Shown one piece after another: positions 17,625-26,707 of a stretch of DNA of 64,000 nt (position 1 is the first letter of the stretch; every line of letters starts with the position of its first letter). This DNA comes from Flavobacterium sp. Sd200 (lineage in GTDB: Bacteria; Bacteroidota; Bacteroidia; Flavobacteriales; Flavobacteriaceae), in NCBI RefSeq assembly GCF_009826935.1, contig NZ_WUMN01000003.1:496001-560000 (forward strand), given 5' to 3'. Below the pieces are notes generated by a model. The model made no database searches. It was not told where the DNA came from and was given only the letters and a program-made list of their open reading frames with translations. Both the position numbers and the translations under genes were made by a program.

Positions 17625-19685
17625 ATGAAAGTAAACAACAGCGCAAAATATGCCGCAGCAGCTCTTTTGCTAAGCGGTGTTATAAATGCACAAACCACAC
17701 CTGCAAAACAGGAAAAGCACGGTATTAATACCGACTATATGGATAAGTCTGTTACCCCGGGACAGGATTTCTTTAGGTATGTAAACGGTAAATGGTTAGA
17801 CAATACCGAAATTCCGGGCGATAAGACCCGTTGGGGAAGTTTTGATGAACTTCGCGAGCGTACCAATAACGATGCACTTGCCATACTAAAAGAGGCAGCG
17901 GCAAATAAAAGTTTATCTCCTGCTACAGACCAGGGAAAAGCTGCCAGCCTTTACAACACCATTATGGATACAGTGGCACGTAACAAAGCCGGTATTGCCC
18001 CTTTAAAGCCTCTGCTTAAAAAGATCGATGCGGTTAAAAATGTAAAAGAGCTTGAAGCCCTTATTATAGAAATGGAGCCGCTTGGAGGTTTAGGCTTTTT
18101 TGGTACTTATATTGGTGCCGATGCTAAAGACAGCAACAAGAACTCTGTTTACCTAACTGTGGCGCGCCTTGGCCTGCCGGACAGGGATTATTATATATCT
18201 GAAGATGCCGACTCTAAAGAGAAACGCGATAAATATGTAGCGCATGTAGCTAAAATGCTTGGCTTTATAGGTTATGAAGGTAAAAATGCTACTGAGACAG
18301 CTAAAAAAATACTTGCCCTTGAAACAGCTTTTGCACAGCCAATGATGGATCGTGTAGAAAGCCGAGACGACCGTAAAAGCTACAACCCAATGACGGTTGC
18401 CGAGTTGCAAAAAATAACTCCGGCCATTAACTGGAGTGCTTACTTTAACGGCATTGGTATTAAAAACCCTGCACAGGTAATTGTAACACAGCCAAAATAT
18501 TTTACGGCATTACAGGATATCTTTAAAAAGAACGATGTTAACAGTTGGAAAGCTTACCTTAAATGGTCGCTTCTAAGGAGGTCGTCTTCTATGCTTTCTA
18601 CAAACCTTGAAACAGCTAACTGGGAGTTTTACAGTAAAACACTGCGTGGTGCCCTTAAGGAAGAGAAACGCGACAAAAATGCATTGCAAACCGTTAACGG
18701 TACTATTGGCGAAACTCTTGGTAAACTTTATGTAGAGAAAAAATTCCCTGCAGAAGCAAAAGCTAAGGCCGAAAGTATGATCAAAAATGTAATGCGTGCT
18801 TACGAAAACCGTATCAACAACCTACCATGGATGGCTAAAAGCACCAAACAAAGTGCTGTTGATAAACTTAATAAGCTTAGTGTAAAAATTGGCTACCCTG
18901 ATAAATGGGAAGACTATAGTGCCCTTACAGTTAAAAATCCTGCGCAGGGTGGAAGCTTTTTCTCTAACATGCAGGAAATTGCGCGTTGGAGCCACAAAAA
19001 AGACATCGAAAAGCTTGGTAAACCGGTAGACAAAACCGAGTGGGGCATGGCGCCACAAATTGTAAATGCCTATTTTAACCCGTCGTATAACGAAATTGTA
19101 TTCCCCGCTGGTATATTGCAACCACCGTTTTATGATTACAAGGCCGATGAGGCTGTTAACTATGGTGGTATTGGTGCTGTTATAGGGCATGAAATATCGC
19201 ATGGCTTTGACGATTCCGGTGCACGATATAATGCTGAGGGTAATCTTGTTAACTGGTGGGGCGATAAAGACCTTGAGCAGTTTACAGGCCTTGGCGATGC
19301 ACTTGCCAATCAGTACAGTGCTTTGCAGCCACTGCCGGGCATTTATGTAGATGGTAAGTTTACGCTGGGTGAAAATATTGGCGACCTTGGTGGCGTAAAT
19401 GCAGCTTATGACGGTTTACAGCTTTATCTTAAAGAAAAAGGCAATCCCGGGCTTATAGACGGCTATACACCGGAGCAGCGTTTCTTTATATCGTGGGGTA
19501 CCATTTGGCGTACAAAAACCCGCGATGAGGCAATCAAGAACCAGGTAAAAACCGATCCGCACTCGCCGGGTATTTACAGGGCTTATGTACCGCTTCAAAA
19601 TGTAGATGCCTTTTATCAGGCTTTCGGGATCAAGCCGGGCGATGCATTGTATGTTGCGCCAGATGACCGTGTTAAAATTTGGTAA
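17625..19685 (+). CDS. M13 family zinc metallopeptidase (PepO/neprilysin-like)
   Basis: A secreted zinc endopeptidase of 686 residues. Residues 1-22 are a signal peptide (ending GVINAQ). The M13 N-terminal domain begins DYMDKSVTPGQDFFRYVNG. The catalytic domain has NEIVFPAGILQPPF, the zinc motif HEISH (within GAVIGHEISHGFDDSG), and the third-ligand motif ENIGDLGG. The C-terminal KPGDALYVAPDDRVKIW lacks the usual final CxxW but ends in tryptophan like relatives. It is monocistronic with its own terminator. Confidence 0.95.
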   Translation: MKVNNSAKYAAAALLLSGVINAQTTPAKQEKHGINTDYMDKSVTPGQDFFRYVNGKWLDNTEIPGDKTRWGSFDELRERTNNDALAILKEAAANKSLSPATDQGKAASLYNTIMDTVARNKAGIAPLKPLLKKIDAVKNVKELEALIIEMEPLGGLGFFGTYIGADAKDSNKNSVYLTVARLGLPDRDYYISEDADSKEKRDKYVAHVAKMLGFIGYEGKNATETAKKILALETAFAQPMMDRVESRDDRKSYNPMTVAELQKITPAINWSAYFNGIGIKNPAQVIVTQPKYFTALQDIFKKNDVNSWKAYLKWSLLRRSSSMLSTNLETANWEFYSKTLRGALKEEKRDKNALQTVNGTIGETLGKLYVEKKFPAEAKAKAESMIKNVMRAYENRINNLPWMAKSTKQSAVDKLNKLSVKIGYPDKWEDYSALTVKNPAQGGSFFSNMQEIARWSHKKDIEKLGKPVDKTEWGMAPQIVNAYFNPSYNEIVFPAGILQPPFYDYKADEAVNYGGIGAVIGHEISHGFDDSGARYNAEGNLVNWWGDKDLEQFTGLGDALANQYSALQPLPGIYVDGKFTLGENIGDLGGVNAAYDGLQLYLKEKGNPGLIDGYTPEQRFFISWGTIWRTKTRDEAIKNQVKTDPHSPGIYRAYVPLQNVDAFYQAFGIKPGDALYVAPDDRVKIW

Positions 19686-19706
19686 TAAACTGATTATTAT
19701 TTCATA

Positions 19707-19748
19707 AAACTCCCGGCTATACCGTTGTATGGCTGGGAGTTTTTGTTT
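19707..19748 (+). terminator. Terminator after the M13 peptidase
   Basis: AAACTCCCGGC and GCTGGGAGTTT form a stem around a 12-14 nt loop and run into TTTTTGTTT. It begins about 22 bp after the stop codon. Confidence 0.85.
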
Positions 19749-19771
19749 AAAAGCAATATTTTTTATAAACA

Positions 19772-19821
19772 AATTACAAATTTATATCCTAAATAAATAA
19801 TTAAGATATAAATTTGTAATT
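19772..19821. promoter_or_regulatory. 17-bp perfect inverted repeat in front of the response regulator
   Basis: AATTACAAATTTATATC (19772-19788) and GATATAAATTTGTAATT (19805-19821) are perfect reverse complements separated by 16 bp. The right arm contains TAAATTTG (19809-19816), a -7-type box, and ends 14 bp before the ATG. It is a good candidate operator for autoregulation. A hairpin with AT-only pairing would be weak, so a protein-binding site is likelier than a terminator. Confidence 0.6.
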
Positions 19822-19835
19822 CCCAAAAATATCAC

Positions 19836-20501
19836 ATGCTTACCAAACCCCTTAAAGTGCTGGGGATAGATGACCATCCTATTGTTTTGGAAGGTTATAA
19901 TTTTATGTTCCGCAATTTGGAATCCCAGCATGAACGCCTTGATTTTGTCAAGGCTGTCGACTGCCGCTCTGCACAGCTTGCTGTACAGCAGCACTCTAAT
20001 GAACATTTTGATCTCGCAATTATAGATTACAGTATACCCGCATTGCCCGAGGAAAAATTATTTTCGGGAAAAGATATTGCATTACTTATAAGAGAAAATA
20101 TGCCTGGCTGCAAGATTATTATGATGACAATGCACAGGGAACTCGATATTGTATTCAGCATAATAAATACTGTTAAGCCCCAAGGATTTATTAATAAAAG
20201 CGATTGCGATACTGATGAGCTCATGCAGGCTTTTGCTAACGTGCTGAAAGGAGAAACTTTTTACAGCAGCTTAATTACAAAATACAGCAACATGATTCAG
20301 AAAGGCATGGTGCTGGAAGAGGTTGATGTAAAAATTATGCGTTTTCTTGCCCGTGGTGTCGAAGACAGGAATATTACAAGTTATATACCTTTAACCTATA
20401 AAGAGATCGAAAGCCGCAAGAATAATATAAAAAACGTGCTTGGGGTTGAAGGAAACGATCAGGAGCTTATAGAAGAGGCAAGAGCGCAGGGTTATATTTA
20501 G
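19836..20501 (+). CDS. Orphan response regulator (receiver + LuxR-like region)
   Basis: A 221-residue two-component regulator. The receiver has the acidic pair D12/D13 (IDDHPIVLEG), the phosphoacceptor D64 (LAIIDYSIPA), a threonine in IIMMTMH and the conserved lysine in GFINKSD (K121). From about residue 155, VDVKIMRFLARG resembles the first helix of a LuxR-type domain, but the following IPLTYKEIESRKNNIKNVLG is a diverged recognition helix. No histidine kinase lies nearby. The strong inverted repeat just upstream suggests autoregulation. Confidence 0.87.
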   Translation: MLTKPLKVLGIDDHPIVLEGYNFMFRNLESQHERLDFVKAVDCRSAQLAVQQHSNEHFDLAIIDYSIPALPEEKLFSGKDIALLIRENMPGCKIIMMTMHRELDIVFSIINTVKPQGFINKSDCDTDELMQAFANVLKGETFYSSLITKYSNMIQKGMVLEEVDVKIMRFLARGVEDRNITSYIPLTYKEIESRKNNIKNVLGVEGNDQELIEEARAQGYI

Positions 20502-20506
20502 GCATA

Positions 20507-21301
20507 CTAAATACCTGTCGAAAATTTATAATTCAAAGCTTTTATTAGCTTATCTGACAGTATTGTTTTTCCAACAGAAGCATTTTCAGAATTAAATGTA
20601 GGGGCAGGTAGTCCAAATTCTACTGCTTTTTGTGTGTAGTACAACTCTCTTACAGGATGCAGGGGATATGCCGCATTAAAGTTCTCTCCCCAAATATTTT
20701 TCTCAATAATTTTTAGGATGATGCCAATACAGTCATCCTGATGAATTAGGTTTACCGGGGCTAAGGGGTTTGCAAGGTTTTGTTTTCCTGCAAGTTGTTT
20801 TATAGGGTGTCTGTCAGGACCTATCAATCCGGCAAAGCGCAATACAGTTGTTTTGAATCCGGTATTGCCCGACAATATTTGTTCCGCTTCAAGTATTTGC
20901 CTGCCACTTTCTGTTTCCGGGTTTGGAAGTGTATCCTCAGTCACTACAGTGTTATCATCTGCATATACTGAGGTTGAACTTACAAAGAGTACCTTGCCAA
21001 TGCTGCTTTTTTCTATTTGCGGAATAATGCCCTCTATTTTATCTGTATAACTTTCTCCGTGACCCGAACGAAGTTTAGGAGGTATGCTGATGATAAGTAC
21101 GCCGCTACCGCTCAAAAAATCGTTGAGGTTTGCAGGTGCTTCGGGACTAAGGTTAATTAAATATGGTTCAATACCCACCTGTTTAAGAGTGGATAGTTTC
21201 TCTGGAGATGTTATCGATCCTTTTACGGATACCCCCTGAGTAATAAATGCTTTTGCCAATGGCAGTCCAAGCCATCCGCAACCCAAAATTGAGATTTGCA
21301 T
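20507..21301 (-). CDS. NAD(P)-dependent SDR/epimerase-type protein (YeeZ-like)
   Basis: A 264-residue Rossmann-fold protein. The nucleotide-binding loop GCGWLGLPLAKAF is at residues 8-20, VLFVSSTSVYADD is the catalytic-region strand, and VLRFAGLIGPDRHP is the usual substrate-side loop. The canonical YxxxK is not clear, so the enzyme may be atypical. The gene ends 5 bp from the stop of the convergent response regulator, with no space for a conventional terminator. Confidence 0.8.
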   Translation of the reverse strand: MQISILGCGWLGLPLAKAFITQGVSVKGSITSPEKLSTLKQVGIEPYLINLSPEAPANLNDFLSGSGVLIISIPPKLRSGHGESYTDKIEGIIPQIEKSSIGKVLFVSSTSVYADDNTVVTEDTLPNPETESGRQILEAEQILSGNTGFKTTVLRFAGLIGPDRHPIKQLAGKQNLANPLAPVNLIHQDDCIGIILKIIEKNIWGENFNAAYPLHPVRELYYTQKAVEFGLPAPTFNSENASVGKTILSDKLIKALNYKFSTGI

Positions 21302-21313
21302 ATTGATACTTAA

Positions 21314-23068
21314 TTATCCCTTAACCTGTTTTTTTACCGTTTTAATTTCAGTGCCTGTTTTGGCAGCAGCAGGTGTGCGTGATTGTGTACCTGACCTTGG
21401 TGTAGCAGTGCGTGGCGTGGCCGTATTGCGCTTGGTACGCGCAGGAGCTGATTTTGTAATCTTGGGTTCCTCCACATTTTCCATATTTATCTGGTCAAGG
21501 CTTTCGCTTTTTGGTTCGCCCTTAGCTGCTCCGGGCAGTCTTTTTATACGATAAAGGTCCTGGCGGCGGTCTTTTAGAATACGCACACTGCCAAATTCGT
21601 GTAGTTCTTTAAGCAGGTCAAGGTCTACGTCTACAATAATGGTCATTTCTGTATTTGGTGTAGCCTCTGCCTTAATACCATTGCTCGGAAACGAAAAATC
21701 GCTTGGTGTAAACACTGCCGTTTGAGCATACTGTATATCCATGTTGTTCACACCGGGCAGGTTACCCACACAACCCGCAATGGCAACATAACATTCGTTT
21801 TCTATGGCGCGTGCCTGTGCACAGTGTTTTACACGGGTATAGCCGTTTTGTGTGTCTGTAAGGAAAGGAACGAACAGTATTTCCATACCTTCATCCGCCA
21901 TAATGCGCGACAGTTCCGGAAACTCAACATCATAGCATATCATGATCCCAATTTTGCCGCAGTCAGTGTCAAATGTTTTTATTTCGCTGCCGCCAACCAT
22001 ACCCCAATAGCTCACTTCATTTGGTGTAATGTGTATTTTGGTGTACATTTCAAACGTACCGTCGCGTTTGCACAAAAAGCCCACATTATAGAGGTTGCCG
22101 TCTTCTACCATGGGCATGCTGCCTGTAATAATATTTATGTTGTATGAAATGGCCATTTCCTGAAAACGCTTGCGTATAGGTTCGCAATAGCGTGCAATTT
22201 CGCGTATGGCATCGGCCTCGCTGAGGTGATTGAAATCGGCCATTAGCGGTGCTACGAACAGCTCAGGGAACAAAGCGAAATCGCTCCCGTAACCCGAAAC
22301 CGCATCTATAAAAAATTCGGCCTGTTCAAATAACGCCTCCACATTTGCCAGAGGGCGCATTTGCCACTGTACCAGCCCAAGGCGTATAATGCTTTTACGG
22401 GTATTAATAAGCGACGGACTTTTGTCGTAATAAATATTGTTCCACTCCATGAGCACGGCATAGTCCTGAGAGTCTTTATCGCCCTCCAGATAATTGCGCA
22501 TTACCTTTATAACGTGAAAATCGTTGCTTAGCTGAAAGGCCATAACGGGGTCATGAATTTCTTTCAACCTTACTTTTTCAATATATTCTTTTGGGGTAGT
22601 ATCTTCAGAGTGTTCGTTATAATTAGGCATTCGGCCTGCAAATATTATGCTCTTAAGATTAAGCTGTTCGCACAATTCTTTACGTGCGTCATATAAGCGG
22701 CGTCCAAGGCGAAGCCCACGGTAGGCCGGGTCTATAAAAACATCAATGCCATACAATACTTCGGCATCATAATCGTGTGTACTAAAAGTATAGTTGCCTG
22801 TGATTTTTTCGTAAGTATGGTTTGCGGTAGCCTTTTTGTAATCTACAATGAGCGATAGGGCAGAGCCCACCACTTTGCCGTCTACCAGTACTACCAATTG
22901 TCCTTCCGGAAAAATTTTAAGCAGCCTTTTTATATCCTGCTCGCCCCAATAGGGCTCATCCATGTCCATGTCTACCTCTTTGTAGGCATGCTGCATGGTA
23001 AGGCGCAGTTCTTTATAATCTTCAATGCGCAAATTGCGCAGCTCCACTTTATTTATCTCTGTTTGCAT
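21314..23068 (-). CDS. GNAT acetyltransferase fused to a carbon-nitrogen hydrolase
   Basis: A 584-residue two-domain protein. Residues 1-215 are a GNAT fold (RNLRIEDYKELRLTM, and the acetyl-CoA loop AYRGLRLGRRLYDARKEL). Residues 225-510 are a nitrilase-superfamily amidohydrolase with all three catalytic residues: Glu in FALFPELF, Lys in MYTKIHITPNE and Cys in IGIMICYDVEFPE. This fusion is known in Bacteroidota and elsewhere; its substrate is not established. The last ~55 residues are a low-complexity basic tail with repeated TATPR-like units, unlikely to be part of either fold. Confidence 0.92.
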   Translation of the reverse strand: MQTEINKVELRNLRIEDYKELRLTMQHAYKEVDMDMDEPYWGEQDIKRLLKIFPEGQLVVLVDGKVVGSALSLIVDYKKATANHTYEKITGNYTFSTHDYDAEVLYGIDVFIDPAYRGLRLGRRLYDARKELCEQLNLKSIIFAGRMPNYNEHSEDTTPKEYIEKVRLKEIHDPVMAFQLSNDFHVIKVMRNYLEGDKDSQDYAVLMEWNNIYYDKSPSLINTRKSIIRLGLVQWQMRPLANVEALFEQAEFFIDAVSGYGSDFALFPELFVAPLMADFNHLSEADAIREIARYCEPIRKRFQEMAISYNINIITGSMPMVEDGNLYNVGFLCKRDGTFEMYTKIHITPNEVSYWGMVGGSEIKTFDTDCGKIGIMICYDVEFPELSRIMADEGMEILFVPFLTDTQNGYTRVKHCAQARAIENECYVAIAGCVGNLPGVNNMDIQYAQTAVFTPSDFSFPSNGIKAEATPNTEMTIIVDVDLDLLKELHEFGSVRILKDRRQDLYRIKRLPGAAKGEPKSESLDQINMENVEEPKITKSAPARTKRNTATPRTATPRSGTQSRTPAAAKTGTEIKTVKKQVKG

Positions 23069-23201
23069 GGTTTTCTTTCTTCGGTCATTAAATATACAAA
23101 AACCATTCCGTATAGAAATATTTGCAGGTGGTTAAGGTGGTGTTAATAAAAGCAGTACTTTACTTACAGATGTTTATTTAAAAACAATTGCTCTTTTTCC
23201 T

Positions 23202-24308
23202 TTACTCACTCTTCACATCCAGCGCATCCCTCAGTGCATTGCCTACCATCATAAAGGCTAAAACGAGCAGCAGCATGGCAATGCCGGGTGCCAAGGCAAG
23301 GTAAGGTTTACCTAAAATAATGTAATTATAGTGGTCTTTTATCATGCCGCCCCAACTGGGCACCGGTGGCTGCGCACCAAGGCCAAGAAAGCTAAGGCCG
23401 CTCTCTACAAGTATGGCCGATGCAAAGTTTGCTGCCGATATTACAATAACCGGAGCCATACTGTTTGGCAGTATATGGTTAAAAATTATACGTCGGTTAT
23501 TATAGCCCAATGCTCTTGCCGCTGTTACAAACTGCATTTGTTTAATGCTCATTACCTGGCCGCGCACCACACGGGCAACTTCTACCCACATGGTTAGTCC
23601 TACAGCTACAAATACCTGCCAAAAGCCTTTTCCTAATGCGAGTGTAATGGCTATAACCAGCAGTAGGGTGGGGATGCTCCAGATAATGTTTACCAGCCAC
23701 ATTACAAATGCATCTACCTTGCCACCATAATAGCCTGCAATAGCTCCAAAGAATATACCTACCACCAGCGAGATAAATACAGCAACAAAACCAATAGCTA
23801 TACTTACACGTGAGCCTATTATAAGCCTGCTCAATAGATCGCGTCCCTGACTGTCGGTGCCCAGTATAAACTTTTGCTGGGATATGTAGTCCTTTTCGAT
23901 AGTGGTCTTGTCAGTAGTCTTAAAGACAGAAAGCGGAATGGTTTTGCTTACTGCCAGCGATGGTTCATCAGTATATTCAAAATAGGTAAGGCTGTCTTTT
24001 GCGAACCGGTATTTAAGTACGGGTACTTTTTGCTGCGGATTGGCGTCGCCCACAAAATATTTGCTAATGCCTGACGATTCTTTACCTTCTGCCGGAAAAT
24101 GCAACATGGTAACTGTAAAGCCGGGAGGTTTGGAATGTATAGCAAGATCGCCCCAATTGGCATTTTGTGTTTTATCTGGCGCAAGCACATAGGCAAATAT
24201 GGCTACAAAAAGCAGTAGTGCGATAAAGCCTAAACTTAAAACGCCCCAAAAGTTTTTTTTAAACTTTTGGAGCGCCAAGCCCGTAAGCGATTTTCCGGTT
24301 TTATCCAT
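23202..24308 (-). CDS. ABC transporter permease, OppC/DppC type
   Basis: A 368-residue inner-membrane permease of the peptide/nickel family. The first helix (about 20-42) is followed by an unusually large periplasmic segment (about 45-160) and then the binding-protein-dependent permease domain, with the EAA loop ARALGYNNRRIIFNHILPNS and SGLSFLGLGAQPPVPSWG. Neither an OppB-type partner, an ATPase nor a solute-binding protein lies next to it. It ends just upstream of the GNAT fusion and starts 8 bp after the Prc stop codon. Confidence 0.9.
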   Translation of the reverse strand: MDKTGKSLTGLALQKFKKNFWGVLSLGFIALLLFVAIFAYVLAPDKTQNANWGDLAIHSKPPGFTVTMLHFPAEGKESSGISKYFVGDANPQQKVPVLKYRFAKDSLTYFEYTDEPSLAVSKTIPLSVFKTTDKTTIEKDYISQQKFILGTDSQGRDLLSRLIIGSRVSIAIGFVAVFISLVVGIFFGAIAGYYGGKVDAFVMWLVNIIWSIPTLLLVIAITLALGKGFWQVFVAVGLTMWVEVARVVRGQVMSIKQMQFVTAARALGYNNRRIIFNHILPNSMAPVIVISAANFASAILVESGLSFLGLGAQPPVPSWGGMIKDHYNYIILGKPYLALAPGIAMLLLVLAFMMVGNALRDALDVKSE

Positions 24309-24316
24309 GTGTGCGC

Positions 24317-26551
24317 TTATCGTGTTTTTATCATTTTATCTCTTTTGGTAACCGTAGCTGCTGCTTTGGCTCCTTTAGGCTGCATGTCGTCCAGCACATT
24401 AAGGGCTTCTTCTACATATACGTCCTTGCTAAGATTTTCATACCAGCGTTGTTTTTTCTCGGCCAAAGCAGGGTCTTTCTTAAAGATCTCCTTTTCGTGT
24501 GGCAACGCATCAAATTTAAGCGTGTTCTTATAGTCATTAAGTACTTTGAACTTTTTAGCCATTGCCTCGCTTTTGGCAAGTTCAGCTTTAAACTTTTCTA
24601 AGTTAAGGCTATAAGTGTTTTCATCTTTTTTAGCACTTATCCATTTTGCGCTTTCATCAAGAAGCTTGAACTCGGTGTTGGCTGCCATCCTCGCTTTACT
24701 TTTTGCAATAACATCGGTAAAATTATTTTTTAGCGGCTTGTATGGAGCCGATGGAATTTTATCATAAGGCAATGCATTATCAGCATCGCGTTCGCCAATT
24801 TCTATATAAGAATATTTATCAGGCATCACAATATCACTGGCTACCCCTGCACGCTGAGTAGAACCACCGTTTATACGGTAAAATTTCTGCGTTGTAGTTT
24901 TAACGGCACCAAGGTCGCCAAAGCTGTTGTTTCTTACAAAGCGGTTAAGGTCTATAATGTTTTGAACAGTACCTTTACCATAACTTTGCTTACTGCCCAT
25001 AATTACGCCACGGTTATAGTCCTGAATAGCTGCTGCAAAGATTTCTGAAGCCGAAGCCGAGAAGTTGTTTATAAGCACTACAAGCGGGCCATCCCACTGC
25101 ACTTTAGGGTCGTTGTCAGAAAGCTGTTCTATAACCTCTTTTTTCTGTCCGCCCTCCTCAGCATAAGAACGTACCTGTACCACAGGGCCTTTGGTAATAA
25201 ATAAACCACTGATGTCTACCACGGTTTTAAGCGATCCTCCACCGTTATCTCTTAAGTCCATAATAATACCCTGAACGCCCTGTTCTTTGAGTTTTTGAAC
25301 TTCGGCAGCAACGTCTTTGGCAGCATCGCGATTGTCCTGATTTTCAAAATCTATGTAGAATTTTGGCAGGTTAATAACGCCATACAGTTTGCCATTCTTA
25401 TTAACAATACTCGATTTGGCATAGGTTTCCTCGATCTCTACAACCTCACGAACAATAGCTATAACCTTAGTGCTTCCGTCTACTTTTTTAACGGTAAGGC
25501 GCACCTCAGTTCCTTTAGGGCCTTTAATTTTTTTAACCACATCGTCAAGCCTCATACCTGCAATGTCTACCGGCTCTTCTTTGCCTTGGCCCACTTTCAT
25601 GATAAGGTCGCCCTGTTCAAGGTCTTTGCCTCTCCATGCCGGACCACCCGGAATAAGTTCGGATATTTCTACAAGGTCATTCTTTTTTTGCAGCCTTGCG
25701 CCAATACCCTCAAGAGATCCTCTCATGCTGGTGTCGAATTTCTCCTTATCGTCAGGGGCAAAGTAGAACGTATGCGGGTCAAAACGCTCGCAAATAGCGT
25801 TAAGGTAAATGGTAAACCACTCCTCGCGTTTAAGATCGTCTACAAAATCAAAATACTCGTTAAGCGATTTGAGGTTGCTTTCGCGCGACTCTTTTTCAAG
25901 CTCAGTGAACGATTTTTTCGTCTCATCGGTTTTTTTATCGCTTACCTTGGCAATAGATTCTGTTTGTACTTCATTACTGCCTTCTTTTGCTTTTACCTTA
26001 TCTGTAGGGGGGGCTTCCTGTAGTTTTTGCTTGTCTGTAATAGAAGAAAGTACCGATAGTTTAAGCTGTTTTTCCCAACGTGTTCTAAGTTCGGCATCGT
26101 CTTTTACATACGGCTGCTTTTCATAATCTACATTAAAAGTTTCATCTTTTGTAAAATCAAAAGGTTTAGAAAGGATGTCTTTATAAAAGCCTTCGCTTTC
26201 TTTCATGCGCTCCTGCAACCTGTTGTAGGTAAGGTCAAAAAAGCTGAGGTCGCGCCTGTTTATCTGGTCGTCCAGTTGGGTTTCATATTTGGCAAACTCA
26301 TTAATGTCGGCTTGCGTAAAAAAGCGTTTAGACGGGTCTAAAGCTTCAAGATAGTCTTTATAAACTCCTTTGCTAAATTCATCGTCTATAGGGTGTGCAC
26401 TGTAATGAGCCCGCTGAATTACATAAGTTAGCAGTTCCATCAGCACTTTATCTTTCTCCGGGTCGCTCTCCTTTTTTGGTAACAGGGTAAAGCTAAACAG
26501 CGCGCCGGCCAACAGGACAACGATCGCAAGAATTTTATAATTTCTTTTCAT
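24317..26551 (-). CDS. prc: Carboxy-terminal processing protease Prc/Tsp (S41)
   Basis: A periplasmic serine protease (744 residues from the chosen start) that degrades or trims proteins from the C-terminus. I prefer the ATG at 26551 because it begins the signal sequence directly (MKRNYKILAIVVLLAG); an ATG at 26572 adds seven residues. It has an N-terminal Tsp domain, a PDZ domain (ARLQKKNDLVEISELIPGGPAW), and the S41 catalytic core with Ser in NNFSASASEIFAAA and Lys in GSKQSYGKGTVQ. The C-terminal DUF3340-type helical region ends in a basic tail. The OppC-type permease follows 8 bp downstream. Confidence 0.94.
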   Translation of the reverse strand: MKRNYKILAIVVLLAGALFSFTLLPKKESDPEKDKVLMELLTYVIQRAHYSAHPIDDEFSKGVYKDYLEALDPSKRFFTQADINEFAKYETQLDDQINRRDLSFFDLTYNRLQERMKESEGFYKDILSKPFDFTKDETFNVDYEKQPYVKDDAELRTRWEKQLKLSVLSSITDKQKLQEAPPTDKVKAKEGSNEVQTESIAKVSDKKTDETKKSFTELEKESRESNLKSLNEYFDFVDDLKREEWFTIYLNAICERFDPHTFYFAPDDKEKFDTSMRGSLEGIGARLQKKNDLVEISELIPGGPAWRGKDLEQGDLIMKVGQGKEEPVDIAGMRLDDVVKKIKGPKGTEVRLTVKKVDGSTKVIAIVREVVEIEETYAKSSIVNKNGKLYGVINLPKFYIDFENQDNRDAAKDVAAEVQKLKEQGVQGIIMDLRDNGGGSLKTVVDISGLFITKGPVVQVRSYAEEGGQKKEVIEQLSDNDPKVQWDGPLVVLINNFSASASEIFAAAIQDYNRGVIMGSKQSYGKGTVQNIIDLNRFVRNNSFGDLGAVKTTTQKFYRINGGSTQRAGVASDIVMPDKYSYIEIGERDADNALPYDKIPSAPYKPLKNNFTDVIAKSKARMAANTEFKLLDESAKWISAKKDENTYSLNLEKFKAELAKSEAMAKKFKVLNDYKNTLKFDALPHEKEIFKKDPALAEKKQRWYENLSKDVYVEEALNVLDDMQPKGAKAAATVTKRDKMIKTR

Positions 26552-26707
26552 ATAACTTATAAAGGCATTCATTTGGTTGTATTAATAAGTTTTACACATA
26601 AAAAAGCGTGCCAAAGTTCATCAAACCATCATCTTTTGTTAAGGCACATCTAAAATGCGTATTTTAGCAAACGTAAATATACAATACTTATTTTTTATTT
26701 TACTGCA

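Noticed and set aside
25295..26023. Long plus-strand frame (242 codons) opposite prc
   Set aside because: It mirrors the well-supported prc gene on the other strand, with no family resemblance and unbalanced aromatic-rich composition.
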